From NCBI GenBank assembly GCA_964583165.1, contig CAZOVK010000014.1:1-38080 (forward strand): 38,080 bases of DNA, given 5' to 3'. The number at the start of each line of letters is the position of its first letter. Within the stretch, counting starts at the first letter, position 1. A model generated the notes under the pieces. It was given only the letters and a program-made list of their open reading frames with translations, did no database searches and was not told the origin of the DNA. This document shows, piece by piece, positions 1-8,254 of this stretch. The translations under genes and the position numbers were made by a program. Source of the stretch: CAZOVK01 sp964583165 (GTDB lineage Bacteria; Bacillota; Clostridia; Lachnospirales; WRAX01).

Positions 1-1338
1 GCTAGTGTTTTACCGAGTAGGCGCTCCACGCGCACAATGGCGGGCGCGTTTGAAGCGGCTGACACAAAGGATTACATAAGATTTTCGGATGTGGCGGGCA
101 ATGCGGAGGCCAAAGAGTCCGTGTCGGATATTGTTGACTTCATCAAGAACCCCGAAAAGTTCGCAGTATATGGCGCAAGGCTCCCACGTGGGATTATGCT
201 TCACGGCGCACCCGGCACTGGAAAGACCTTGCTAGCCAAGGCGATTGCGGGCGAGGCGGGTGTAAGTTTCTTTGCGACAAGCGGCTCTGATTTCGTTCAG
301 ATGTATGTAGGGGTTGGGGCGTTGCGCGTGCGTGAGTTGTTCAAAAAGGCGCGTGAGGCCGAAAAAGCCGTCATTTTTATCGACGAGATTGACGCAATCG
401 GCAAGCGGCGCGGGTTGAGCCAGTCCGGCGGCAGTGACGAGCGTGACCAAACGCTAAACGCACTGTTGACCGAGATGAGTGGCTTTTCTGACCGTGACGG
501 GATTGTGGTTATCGCCGCAACCAATCGTTTAGACGTTCTCGACGAGGCGTTATTGCGCCCGGGGCGTTTTGACAGGCAGGTTGAGATTGCTATGCCCGAT
601 TGTAAGAGCCGTGAAGCGATTTTACGTTTACACGCGAAAAACAAACCGTTGTCTGATGAGATTTCGCTTGAACAACTCGCGGCGCAAACGATATATTTTT
701 CGGGCGCAAATCTTGAGAAATTGCTCAACGAAGCCGCCATACTTGCGGCGAAAAACGAAACCGAGCTGATTCTACCCACTCATATCGATGAAGCCTTCAA
801 TACCATTCTCGCGGGCAAGAACAAGCAAAACCGCGTCAATGACGCGACGGCGAAGAATATCACAGCCGTTCACGAAACGGGGCACGCGATTATATCGCTT
901 GCGCTTCAGCCTGACAATCGCATCGCGCGGCTTACGATTCTGCCCGGCGTTGGTGGCACGGGTGGTTATTGCTTGAGTATCCCACCGGAAAAACTCTTCC
1001 AATCTAAGTTGGAGTTACGCGCTCAGCTTATGGTTCTTTTGGCGGGGCGTGCGGCAGAAGAAACCGTTTTTGGCGCAGACAACGTGACGACAGGCGCGGC
1101 GAATGACCTCGCGAAAGCCAGCAATCTCGCGCGCGAATACATAACCAAGTTTGGGCTGGGTAATGCTCTGTACATGGACGGTTCAAGCGGCGCGACAGCC
1201 GATAAATGCGAAAACTTGTTGCAGGAGCTTTACACTGAAACAAAAGAGCTTATTAAGGCGCATTCTGAGCGATTTAACCGCGTTGTGACCTTGCTTTTGG
1301 AACGCGAAACCCTCACACATGAAGATTTAATTGCATAG
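1..1338 (+). CDS. ftsH: FtsH-type ATP-dependent zinc metalloprotease (5' end outside window)
   Basis: This is the 3' portion of an AAA+ membrane protease that unfolds and degrades membrane and regulatory proteins. The frame is open to base 1, so the usual N-terminal membrane segments probably lie outside the window; the ATG at 37 is not a convincing start. Visible motifs, in order: the RFSDVAG entry to the AAA domain, Walker A GAPGTGKT, the pore-loop region MYVGVGA, Walker B VIFIDEID, the second region of homology with LLRPGRFDRQ, the zinc motif HETGH, and a downstream TTGAAND segment supplying the third zinc ligand Asp. The catalytic parts are therefore intact. It stops with TAG and is followed by a hairpin terminator. 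The family call is firm; which FtsH paralogue it is cannot be told. Confidence 0.93.
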   Translation, partial: ASVLPSRRSTRTMAGAFEAADTKDYIRFSDVAGNAEAKESVSDIVDFIKNPEKFAVYGARLPRGIMLHGAPGTGKTLLAKAIAGEAGVSFFATSGSDFVQMYVGVGALRVRELFKKAREAEKAVIFIDEIDAIGKRRGLSQSGGSDERDQTLNALLTEMSGFSDRDGIVVIAATNRLDVLDEALLRPGRFDRQVEIAMPDCKSREAILRLHAKNKPLSDEISLEQLAAQTIYFSGANLEKLLNEAAILAAKNETELILPTHIDEAFNTILAGKNKQNRVNDATAKNITAVHETGHAIISLALQPDNRIARLTILPGVGGTGGYCLSIPPEKLFQSKLELRAQLMVLLAGRAAEETVFGADNVTTGAANDLAKASNLAREYITKFGLGNALYMDGSSGATADKCENLLQELYTETKELIKAHSERFNRVVTLLLERETLTHEDLIA

Positions 1339-1347
1339 TATTTGCAT

Positions 1348-1375
1348 GGACGCTCAAACCGCGTCCTTTTTATTT
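1348..1375 (+). terminator. Rho-independent terminator after ftsH
   Basis: A 6-bp stem GGACGC/GCGTCC with a 7-nt loop is followed by TTTTTATTTTT. It sits 10 bp after the ftsH stop and overlaps the 3' end of the convergent dehydrogenase gene. Confidence 0.8.
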
Positions 1376-2095
1376 TTCCAGCTTCCAACCATGGTCATTG
1401 TGGTAGACCATTAGCTTACTCATGCCACCATCAACGGTGATACTCTCACCCGTAATGAATGCCGCCGCCTCAGAACACAGGAATAATGTCATTTTCGCAA
1501 TATCGTTCGGAACCCCAACACGCCCCACAGGGTGTTGGTGATTATCAGCGCCGTCAAAGCTTGAATTTGTTGTATCTATCCAGCCCGGCGCGATTGCGTT
1601 CACGCGGGCTTTACCCGATAGGCTCACTGCCATCGCATGAGTGAGCGCCGTGATACCACCCTTAGCCGCCGAATAACTTTCGGTGTTCGGCTGTGACTGG
1701 AACGCGCGTGTAGAAGATATGTTCACAACCGCCGCCCCCGCTCGAAAATGTGGCGTGAATAACTTCGTGAGATAATAGGGCGCGGCAACCCCTACCTTTT
1801 GAACATACAAAAAGTCCTCATACGAACAGCTGTCAATACCACCGCGCGACAGACACGCGTTGTTAATGAGGAAATCTACCCCGCCAAAGTGTTCAATTAC
1901 GTCAAGCGCGAAATCGTTAAGCGTTTTTTCATCCGCAATGTCGCCCATATAGAAGAAATCACACTCGGGCGACAGCGCCACCTTGTCAATCACTGCCACC
2001 CTCGCGCCCACCTCACGAAAAGCGCGGACAATCTCCTTGCCGATGCCATTAGAGCCGCCCGTAACAACCGCGGTCTTCCCCATAAAATCAAACAT
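1370..2095 (-). CDS. SDR-family NAD(P)-dependent oxidoreductase
   Basis: A 241-residue classical short-chain dehydrogenase/reductase. It has the Rossmann dinucleotide motif TGGSNGIG near residues 12-19, the NNAC motif, a catalytic Ser in ISST and the YSAAK catalytic Tyr/Lys pair; the C-terminal ITVDGG is also typical. The substrate cannot be inferred. Its ATG abuts the phoR TGA and is in the same frame as phoR. An AGGTGGGG ribosome binding site lies inside the 3' end of phoR, so it is probably translated separately but transcribed with the pho genes. An SDR at the tail of a pst-pho operon is not a standard member; co-transcription with the Pho regulon is inferred from position. Confidence 0.9.
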   Translation of the reverse strand: MFDFMGKTAVVTGGSNGIGKEIVRAFREVGARVAVIDKVALSPECDFFYMGDIADEKTLNDFALDVIEHFGGVDFLINNACLSRGGIDSCSYEDFLYVQKVGVAAPYYLTKLFTPHFRAGAAVVNISSTRAFQSQPNTESYSAAKGGITALTHAMAVSLSGKARVNAIAPGWIDTTNSSFDGADNHQHPVGRVGVPNDIAKMTLFLCSEAAAFITGESITVDGGMSKLMVYHNDHGWKLEK

Positions 2096-3421
2096 TCACC
2101 CCACCTGCCGCTTAGAAAGTATTATCGTAATCTTCGTCCCCTTGCCCGCTTCACTCGTTAGGTCAATCTTGCCGTCATGGTATTCGACAATGTGTTTAAC
2201 AATCGACAAACCCAGCCCCGTGCCGCCCGTCTTCTTTGAGCGCGATTTGTCAACGCGGTAGAAGCGCTCAAACACGCGTGGGATATGCTCATTACCTATG
2301 CCAATGCCTGTGTCGGCGACAGCCACGCGCAATAGGTTATTGTCCTGTTGGATACTGATTGTCACATCACCGCCGGGCTTGTTGTATTTTATCCCATTGT
2401 CAACAAGATTGAACAACATTTCGTCCATCATGCTTGTGTCCGCGTAACATGTGCCCTCGCCTTTGAGGCTGACGGTCACCCCACGCTCCTCGGCCGCGAT
2501 TGAGAGCCGCTCAATGACATCACGTGCCACCGTGTGAACGTCCACATTTCCAAACTCATGGTGACCGCCCCGCTCATCCAGTTCACTCAACTTGATAATG
2601 TCGTCAATGAGCGCAAGCAGGCGCGACGCTTCATCTTTGATGCGCCCCGCGAATTGCGCCGAATCTTCTGGCTTGACCAGCCCGTTGTTTATCATCTCGG
2701 CGTAACCGCTGATAACAGTCAGCGGCGTTTTCAACTCATGTGACACATTCGCCGTAAACTCGCGCCTGATATTCTCGGCGCGGTTTTTCTCCGTAACATC
2801 CAGAAATAGTAACATAGCCCCGCTGTTTTCAACAGGGCTCGCAAGCACTTGATAGTTGCGCCCACTGATTTCACTTAAACAATTACTCGGAACACCGCTT
2901 TTGACGGTCTTTACAAGCTCCTTTATGCCCACATTGCGCGTCAGTTCAACGAGATTCCTGCCTATAAAACTGTCGTCACGCGAAAAAATCGCGAGTGCGC
3001 CGCGATTGGCCGACAGTATGCGCCCCTTTTCATCCAGAAGCACGAACCCCTCGGGCATATTCTCGATTATCGTTTCAATCGTGCGCGTTTTCTGCGAAAT
3101 ATCGTCCAGTTGGCGCGACAATAAAAGGCGTTGTTCATTTATCTGTTTAATAAACGGCTCCAGTTCATTATAGACATCACCGCTGTTTTCCTCCGACAAC
3201 GCACGTTTAATCGGCTTCAATAAATCACCTGTTAAGCGGTTCGCGCTCTTGATACATGTATGCGCAATCAGCCCCAACACTAAAGTCACCAGCACAACAC
3301 CACTGAACGCCCCGAACTCCTCATTGCCGCTGACATAAAACACGGCAGCCGTAAAAGCCGCCGTCAGAATAACCGACACGAACGCGAGTTGAGCAAGCGA
3401 CAGCAAAATCCTGTTTTTCAC
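2096..3421 (-). CDS. phoR: Phosphate-responsive sensor histidine kinase PhoR
   Basis: A 441-residue membrane histidine kinase, partner of the PhoB-type regulator encoded 9 bp upstream. Two N-terminal membrane segments (about residues 7-29 and 38-56) are separated by only a short loop. There is thus no real extracellular sensor domain, which fits sensing through the Pst transporter and PhoU. A linker and a PAS domain (about 110-200) follow. Then come HisKA with the phospho-acceptor in FTANVSHELKTPL and the HATPase domain with N box NLVDNGIKYN, G1 DTGIGI and G2 GGTGLGLSI. It ends with TGA directly before the dehydrogenase ATG. Kinase assignment is firm; the PhoR name rests on the operon. Confidence 0.93.
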   Translation of the reverse strand: MKNRILLSLAQLAFVSVILTAAFTAAVFYVSGNEEFGAFSGVVLVTLVLGLIAHTCIKSANRLTGDLLKPIKRALSEENSGDVYNELEPFIKQINEQRLLLSRQLDDISQKTRTIETIIENMPEGFVLLDEKGRILSANRGALAIFSRDDSFIGRNLVELTRNVGIKELVKTVKSGVPSNCLSEISGRNYQVLASPVENSGAMLLFLDVTEKNRAENIRREFTANVSHELKTPLTVISGYAEMINNGLVKPEDSAQFAGRIKDEASRLLALIDDIIKLSELDERGGHHEFGNVDVHTVARDVIERLSIAAEERGVTVSLKGEGTCYADTSMMDEMLFNLVDNGIKYNKPGGDVTISIQQDNNLLRVAVADTGIGIGNEHIPRVFERFYRVDKSRSKKTGGTGLGLSIVKHIVEYHDGKIDLTSEAGKGTKITIILSKRQVG

Positions 3422-3430
3422 GTTTTACCC

Positions 3431-4108
3431 CTATTTTATCTCTAGTTTATATCCAATACCGCGCACGGTTTCTATCATGGCGGCCGCTTCGCCGAGCTTC
3501 TGGCGCAGGGTCTTGATATGCATATCAATCGTACGCGTTTCGCCCTCGAAGTCAAACCCCCAGACTTGCGTGATGAGTTTGTCCCGCGACATCACAAGCC
3601 CCTTGTTCTGTATCAGACATTCGAGCAGTTCAAATTCTTTAAGCGTCAGGCTCACGGGTATGTCATTTGCCGTCACGATATGCCTGTCAGTGTCCAGCGT
3701 AATCGCACCTGCGGTCAAAACATGGGTGAAGCTCTCGTTACCCGCGCGGCGAAGTACCGCTTTGACGCGCGAAATCAGTTCCATAACGCCGAACGGCTTC
3801 GTTACATAATCGTCCGCGCCCACATCGAGTGCCTTGACCTTGTCAAACTCTGAGGACTTCGCCGTCAGCATGATGACCGGCAGACGCTCCATGTCAGGAT
3901 TACTCCGAATCTCCCGTAGAACATCCACGCCGTCCTCATCGGGCAACATTATGTCCAGCAATATCAAGTCCACGTCACTCTCCTCCAGCGCGTTCCAAAA
4001 CGCCGCCTTCTGGTCGAAACCCCGTGCCGCATATCCCGCCGATTTCAGAGCATAAACCACTAACTCGCGTATATTCTCGTCGTCCTCATAAACAAAAATG
4101 CTCTGCAT
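3431..4108 (-). CDS. phoB: OmpR/PhoB-family phosphate response regulator
   Basis: A 225-residue response regulator. The receiver domain has the acidic pair EDDE near the start, the phospho-acceptor Asp in LILLDIMLPDEDG, the conserved Thr in MLTAKS and the Lys in YVTKPFG. The C-terminal half is an OmpR-type winged helix (LTLKEFELLECL and TIDMHIKTLRQKLG). I chose the ATG at 4108, which overlaps the phoU stop as TGATG; a GTG one codon upstream is possible. It presumably activates the pst operon under phosphate limitation and probably binds the candidate Pho box ahead of pstS; this is inferred from family and context. Confidence 0.94.
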   Translation of the reverse strand: MQSIFVYEDDENIRELVVYALKSAGYAARGFDQKAAFWNALEESDVDLILLDIMLPDEDGVDVLREIRSNPDMERLPVIMLTAKSSEFDKVKALDVGADDYVTKPFGVMELISRVKAVLRRAGNESFTHVLTAGAITLDTDRHIVTANDIPVSLTLKEFELLECLIQNKGLVMSRDKLITQVWGFDFEGETRTIDMHIKTLRQKLGEAAAMIETVRGIGYKLEIK

Positions 4109-4767
4109 CACATCACCTTATTGTCCTTATGGACGCCTGTTATCGAAAATTCTACCCATTCGGCTATATTCACGGCATGGTCGCCGATACGCTCAAAATA
4201 CTTGGCAATCATGAGCAGGTCAACGGCCTGTTCGCCGTTCTCCGCGTCCTTGCGTATAGCTTCTATCAACTCGTTCTTCACATCGTCAAACAAATCGTCA
4301 ACCACGTCGTCATACGCCATGACGGCCTTCGCGAGCGCAACATCCTTGCGCACGAACGCCTCAATCGCGTCAGTCACCATCTTTACGGTAGCCGCCGCCA
4401 TTTGCGGTATATGCTCAATCTTTTTGATATACTTTACATTCGCCAACTGAATACTGATGTCCGAAATATCCGCGGCTTGGTCACCAATACGCTCCATGTC
4501 CGTTATCATTTTGAGCGCGGAAGAAATCAGGCGCAAATCCCGCGCGACAGGCTGTTGTTGAAGTAGGAGTTTTAAGCAAAGGCTCTCAATCTCCTTTTCT
4601 ATCGCGTCAACTTCCTTGTCCATCTGAATCGCGCGAATCGCCGTGTCTACGTTCTGGTTTGTAAGCGCGTCAATGGCCGTTTCTATCGCTCCCTCAATGA
4701 GCCCGCCCATTTCTATAAGAAGATTGTTCAGTGTGTGCAATTGTTCCTCGAATTTAAGCCGCATCAT
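4108..4767 (-). CDS. phoU: Phosphate transport regulator PhoU
   Basis: A 219-residue, all-helical PhoU protein made of two similar PhoU domains. Each carries the acidic metal-binding type motif: the first has AIQMDKEVDAIEKEI, the second MIAKYFERIGDHAVNIAEW. The segment DMERIGDQAADI in the middle is equally typical. PhoU links Pst transporter activity to PhoR kinase output and limits phosphate uptake. The start ATG overlaps the pstB stop by 4 bp, and the TGA stop overlaps the phoB start, so translational coupling is likely. Confidence 0.96.
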   Translation of the reverse strand: MMRLKFEEQLHTLNNLLIEMGGLIEGAIETAIDALTNQNVDTAIRAIQMDKEVDAIEKEIESLCLKLLLQQQPVARDLRLISSALKMITDMERIGDQAADISDISIQLANVKYIKKIEHIPQMAAATVKMVTDAIEAFVRKDVALAKAVMAYDDVVDDLFDDVKNELIEAIRKDAENGEQAVDLLMIAKYFERIGDHAVNIAEWVEFSITGVHKDNKVM

Positions 4768-5513
4768 CCAAACCTCCCCGTGATGTAGTCCTCTGTGCGC
4801 TTGTCCACAGGCATTGAAAACAGTTTGTCGGTTTCGCTGAACTCGATGACCTCACCGAGTAGGAAGAACGCTGTGTAGTCAGATATGCGCGTCGCCTGTT
4901 GCATGTTGTGTGTCACAATAATGATTGTGTATTGCGATTTCAATGTTTCTACCAAGTCTTCGATTTTGTTTGTTGAAATCGGGTCAAGCGCCGATGTCGG
5001 CTCGTCCATGAGTAACACCTCGGGTTTAACAGCCAACGCACGCGCTATGCACAAACGCTGTTGTTGCCCGCCCGAAAGCCCCAGTGCTGACTTCTTGAGC
5101 CTGTCCTTGACTTCATCCCAAATCGCCGCGTCACGTAATGAGCGCTCCACAATTTCGTCAAGCTCCGCCCTTGACCGTATGCCGTGTGTGCGCGGCCCGA
5201 ACGCGATATTATCATAGATACTCATTGGGAACGGGTTCGGTTTCTGAAACACCATACCCACTCGCTTACGTAAAAGGTTCGTGTCAATGCCCGCATAGAT
5301 GTTCATACCGTCTATGAGAATCTCACCCTCAATGCGGCAACCCTCAACGAGGTCATTCATACGGTTCAGCGTCTTCAAAAGCGTACTCTTGCCACAACCC
5401 GAGGGGCCAATAAAAGCCGTGACGAGGTTCGGTCTTATCTCCATGTCCACATCTTTGAGCGCCTTAAAATCATTATACCACAAATTCAGTTTTCTGATGT
5501 CTATTTTTCCCAT
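4764..5513 (-). CDS. pstB: Phosphate ABC transporter ATP-binding protein PstB
   Basis: A 249-residue ABC ATPase energising phosphate import. Walker A is GPSGCGKST, followed by the PstB-typical LLKTLNRMNDL. The Q loop lies in VGMVFQKPNPFPMSIYDNIA, the signature is LSGGQQQRLCIARAL, Walker B is VLLMDEPTSALDP and the switch His is in VTHNMQQA. Length and motifs match PstB rather than other ABC proteins. It starts 3 bp after pstA stops and overlaps phoU by 4 bp. Confidence 0.97.
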   Translation of the reverse strand: MGKIDIRKLNLWYNDFKALKDVDMEIRPNLVTAFIGPSGCGKSTLLKTLNRMNDLVEGCRIEGEILIDGMNIYAGIDTNLLRKRVGMVFQKPNPFPMSIYDNIAFGPRTHGIRSRAELDEIVERSLRDAAIWDEVKDRLKKSALGLSGGQQQRLCIARALAVKPEVLLMDEPTSALDPISTNKIEDLVETLKSQYTIIIVTHNMQQATRISDYTAFFLLGEVIEFSETDKLFSMPVDKRTEDYITGRFG

Positions 5514-5516
5514 ATT

Positions 5517-6368
5517 TTACCCCTTGGAAAGCCGTCTGGCAACGAACGCCGACAGCGCGTTAATGCCCACAACCATAACGAGCAGAACAACGGCTGTTGC
5601 GTAGGCTTGGTTCGTGTAAAAGCCCTCACTGGAAAGCGCGTACATGTGAATGGCGAGTGTTCGCGCAGATTGTTGAAAGAAAAACTCACCCGTAGCGGTG
5701 TTATAGACTTGCGGGATTTGCGCGACTGTGCCCGATGTGTAGATAAGCGCGGCTGTTTCACCGACAATACGCCCAATAGCTAGGATTATCCCTGCCAAAA
5801 TCCCACCTGAGGCTGACGGTAGGATAATCTTAAACACCGTTCGAACACGCCCCGCGCCCAAGCCGAACGAACCCTCCCGATATGTATCGGGCACGGCTTT
5901 CAGCGCTTCTTCACTACTGCGCATGATAAGTGGCAGTATCATTATAGCCAACGTCAGCGCGCCCGAGATAATAGAAAACCCCATTTTAAGCTGACCGACA
6001 AAAAACAGCCAACCAAACAGGCCATACACAATCGACGGTATGCCCGACAATGTTTCAGCCGTCACGCGCACAACCTTGACCAGTTTATTCCCACGCCGCG
6101 CATATTCAACCAGATAAATAGCCGTGAAAATCCCGAGAGGAACGGCGATAATTAAGCTCATCAGCGTCATAATAATCGTCGTGATAAGCGAAGGCAACAG
6201 CGACACATTCTCTGTCGTGTATGTCAGCGAAAACAACGACGGCGTTATATACGGCACACCACGCATGAGGATATACGCGATGATAAAAATGAGCGCAAGA
6301 AACGTCAGACACGCCGCTGACCATGTGACTAACTCCATCATAATATCAAACGGCTTTTTACTCTTCAT
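5517..6368 (-). CDS. pstA: Phosphate ABC transporter permease PstA
   Basis: A 283-residue inner-membrane permease with about six hydrophobic segments. It has the conserved AETLSGIPSIVYGLFG segment and the EAA-type cytoplasmic loop (RSSEEALKAVPDTYREGSFGLGA) that docks on PstB. With PstC it forms the phosphate channel. The ATG overlaps the pstC stop by 4 bp (ATGA arrangement), and pstB follows after 3 bp. Confidence 0.95.
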   Translation of the reverse strand: MKSKKPFDIMMELVTWSAACLTFLALIFIIAYILMRGVPYITPSLFSLTYTTENVSLLPSLITTIIMTLMSLIIAVPLGIFTAIYLVEYARRGNKLVKVVRVTAETLSGIPSIVYGLFGWLFFVGQLKMGFSIISGALTLAIMILPLIMRSSEEALKAVPDTYREGSFGLGAGRVRTVFKIILPSASGGILAGIILAIGRIVGETAALIYTSGTVAQIPQVYNTATGEFFFQQSARTLAIHMYALSSEGFYTNQAYATAVVLLVMVVGINALSAFVARRLSKG

Positions 6369-7222
6369 TGGTTTTTCCTCCTTTGCAGTAAGGAGAAGAT
6401 GAGGTTAATCAGCAGAATGAACACAAACAGCACAACGCCTGTCGCGATAAGGGCTTCGCGGTGAAGCCCCGCCGAATAACCCATTTCTGTGACAATATTG
6501 GCCGTGAGTGTTCGAATGCCTTTAAGTATACCGGCGGGCATACGCGGTTGGTTGCCCGCGACCATGATAACGGCCATTGTTTCGCCTATAGCGCGACCAA
6601 TGCCCAACACAACAGCCGCGAGTATGCCCGATTTAGCGGCGGGTAACATGACGAAATAGACAGCGCGGTAATGGCTTGCGCCAAGTGCCAACGCTCCCTC
6701 ATAATAACTCTGGGGAACGGCCCTTAACGCACTTTCGGAAATGCCTATCACTGTTGGTAATATCATAATACCTAAAAGTATCGAAGCCGTAAATATGCTC
6801 GTGCCCGTGCCGCCGAACAGCATTCTAACCAGCGGAACCAGAACGATTATGCCGAAGAAACCGTAGACTACAGACGGAATACCCGCTAGTAGTTCTGTGG
6901 CGGGTTTCAGTATCTTGTATGCGGGCTTTGGGCAAACTGTCGCCAAAAAGACCGCTGTCAAAATCCCCGTTGGTACACCCACGATTAACGCCCCGAATGT
7001 GATATAGATGCTCCCCAATATCATTGGGAAAATCCCGAACATAGCCGGTTCGTCTGTCGGTGACCATTCGCGCCCCAGCAAAAACTCTACAACACCAATC
7101 TTCCCGAAAGCGGGCAGACCACCCGCAAACAGGAAGATTGTGATAAGTAGTACAGCGATTATGCTGGACACGGCTGCTATCAGAAACACTATATGCATGA
7201 ATTTCTCTCTGAATTTATTCAT
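6365..7222 (-). CDS. pstC: Phosphate ABC transporter permease PstC
   Basis: A 285-residue permease with about six membrane segments. It carries ATELLAGIPSVVYGFFG and the EAA loop ISESALRAVPQSYYEGALALGAS. The first extracytoplasmic loop has the PstC-type sequence GREWSPTDEPAMFGIFPMI, which separates it from PstA. It follows pstS after 21 bp and overlaps pstA by 4 bp. Confidence 0.95.
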   Translation of the reverse strand: MNKFREKFMHIVFLIAAVSSIIAVLLITIFLFAGGLPAFGKIGVVEFLLGREWSPTDEPAMFGIFPMILGSIYITFGALIVGVPTGILTAVFLATVCPKPAYKILKPATELLAGIPSVVYGFFGIIVLVPLVRMLFGGTGTSIFTASILLGIMILPTVIGISESALRAVPQSYYEGALALGASHYRAVYFVMLPAAKSGILAAVVLGIGRAIGETMAVIMVAGNQPRMPAGILKGIRTLTANIVTEMGYSAGLHREALIATGVVLFVFILLINLIFSLLQRRKNQ

Positions 7223-7243
7223 AACAGCCTCATATGTTAAACC

Positions 7244-8155
7244 TTACTTGCCGGTTTCGCTCCAGTCAGTGACTTCGCCCGTGAAAATCTGTCTGACTTG
7301 TTCTTTTGTCAGGTCAGTGAGGGGGTTGTTAGCCGATACGATAACTGCCACGCCGTCAATAGCGATTTGGGTAGGTGTGAGCTTCTCCTTTTCTGCGTCT
7401 TTCAGTTGGCGGCTGCTCATACCGATTTCGCATGTGCCATCAATCGCGCTTTGAATGCCGCCGGTAGAGTCGGTCATCTGAATTTGGATGTCGGCGTTCG
7501 GGTTGATAGCTATATAAGCTTGCTTTAAGTCTTCCATTACGGGTGTTACAGACGACGAACCCGCAACCGTTATCTTGCCGCTGGGCTTGTTGCCGTTGTA
7601 AGCGGGCGCGTTCTCGTCAACCTTTGAACACTTCTTCGCTACTACGTCCTGACCCTCGGCCGACATGATGAAATCAAGGAAGTCTTTCGCAAGCCCCGTG
7701 GCTTCGCCATTTGTCACAACTATGAACGGGCGCGTGATTTTATAAGTGCCGTTCGTGACATTCTCTTCATTGCCGATAACGCCGTCAATAGCGACGGATT
7801 TCACGGAGTCATTTAGCGAACCGATTGAGCAATAGCCGATAGCGTCCTTGTCGCCCGATACGGTTGAGAGCATGACGTCTGTTTTGTTGACAACGCTGGT
7901 TTCTTTCGTTGTGTAGTCTTTCTTTTTGCCGTCTGCGTCCTTTACTTCAATACCGAATAGTTCAATGAATGCGCCTCGTGTGCCGCTGCCGTCCTCGCGT
8001 GATATAACATGAATCTCGCCCTTTAACGCAGACTGTGAAGCCCCGCCCGATGGCGTGGGTGAGCCGCCGCCGTATGAGCCGTTGTTTGACCCGCAAGCCG
8101 TTAGTGTTGCCGTGATAACAAACGCCGCGACGAGAAAACTTATTAACTTCTTCAT
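7244..8155 (-). CDS. pstS: Phosphate-binding lipoprotein PstS, circularly permuted
   Basis: A 303-residue exported lipoprotein. A signal peptide ends in the lipobox LTAC (lipidated Cys21), followed by a Gly/Ser/Pro-rich linker. The order of the folded part is unusual. The phosphate-loop segment SREDGSGTR, normally in the middle of PstS, comes first (residues 52-60). It is followed by the usual C-terminal parts GYCSIGSL and TRPFIVVTNGE. Only then does the normally N-terminal strand GKITVAGSSSVTPVM appear (residues 193-207), and the protein ends at FTGEVTDWSETGK, where a canonical PstS would continue into the SREDGSGTR segment. All ligand-binding pieces are present once. It is the first gene of the operon, with a GGAGG site 9 nt before the ATG. 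Confidence 0.92.
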   Translation of the reverse strand: MKKLISFLVAAFVITATLTACGSNNGSYGGGSPTPSGGASQSALKGEIHVISREDGSGTRGAFIELFGIEVKDADGKKKDYTTKETSVVNKTDVMLSTVSGDKDAIGYCSIGSLNDSVKSVAIDGVIGNEENVTNGTYKITRPFIVVTNGEATGLAKDFLDFIMSAEGQDVVAKKCSKVDENAPAYNGNKPSGKITVAGSSSVTPVMEDLKQAYIAINPNADIQIQMTDSTGGIQSAIDGTCEIGMSSRQLKDAEKEKLTPTQIAIDGVAVIVSANNPLTDLTKEQVRQIFTGEVTDWSETGK

Positions 8156-8189
8156 GTCTTATAACCTCCAAGATTTGTTTGACAAGGTT

Positions 8190-8218
8190 ATTATAAGCAT
8201 GAATTGTAAAGTCTACAA
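8190..8218 (-). promoter_or_regulatory. Promoter of the pst-pho operon
   Basis: On the minus strand a -35-like TTGTAG (8218-8213) and a perfect -10 TATAAT (8195-8190) are separated by 17 nt. The GGAGG ribosome binding site (8169-8165) and the pstS ATG (8155) follow. A weak -35 with a good -10 fits an activator-dependent promoter. Confidence 0.7.
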
Positions 8219-8227
8219 CGCGCGGCA

Positions 8228-8244
8228 CGTAAATTAGGGGTAAA
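8228..8244 (-). promoter_or_regulatory. Candidate Pho box upstream of pstS
   Basis: On the minus strand two direct repeats, TTTACC and TTTACG, are separated by 5 nt (11-nt period). They lie just upstream of the pstS -35 region. A third TTTACA copy lies further down, inside the promoter spacer. This matches the TT(A/T)ACA direct-repeat style of Gram-positive PhoP/PhoB operators. Binding is inferred. Confidence 0.55.
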
Positions 8245-8254
8245 CCAAAAACTA

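Noticed and set aside
297..779. Long antisense open frames opposite ftsH, pst, M14 and other genes
   Set aside because: They overlap well-supported genes, lack recognisable domains and ribosome binding sites, and reflect codon bias of the true strand.
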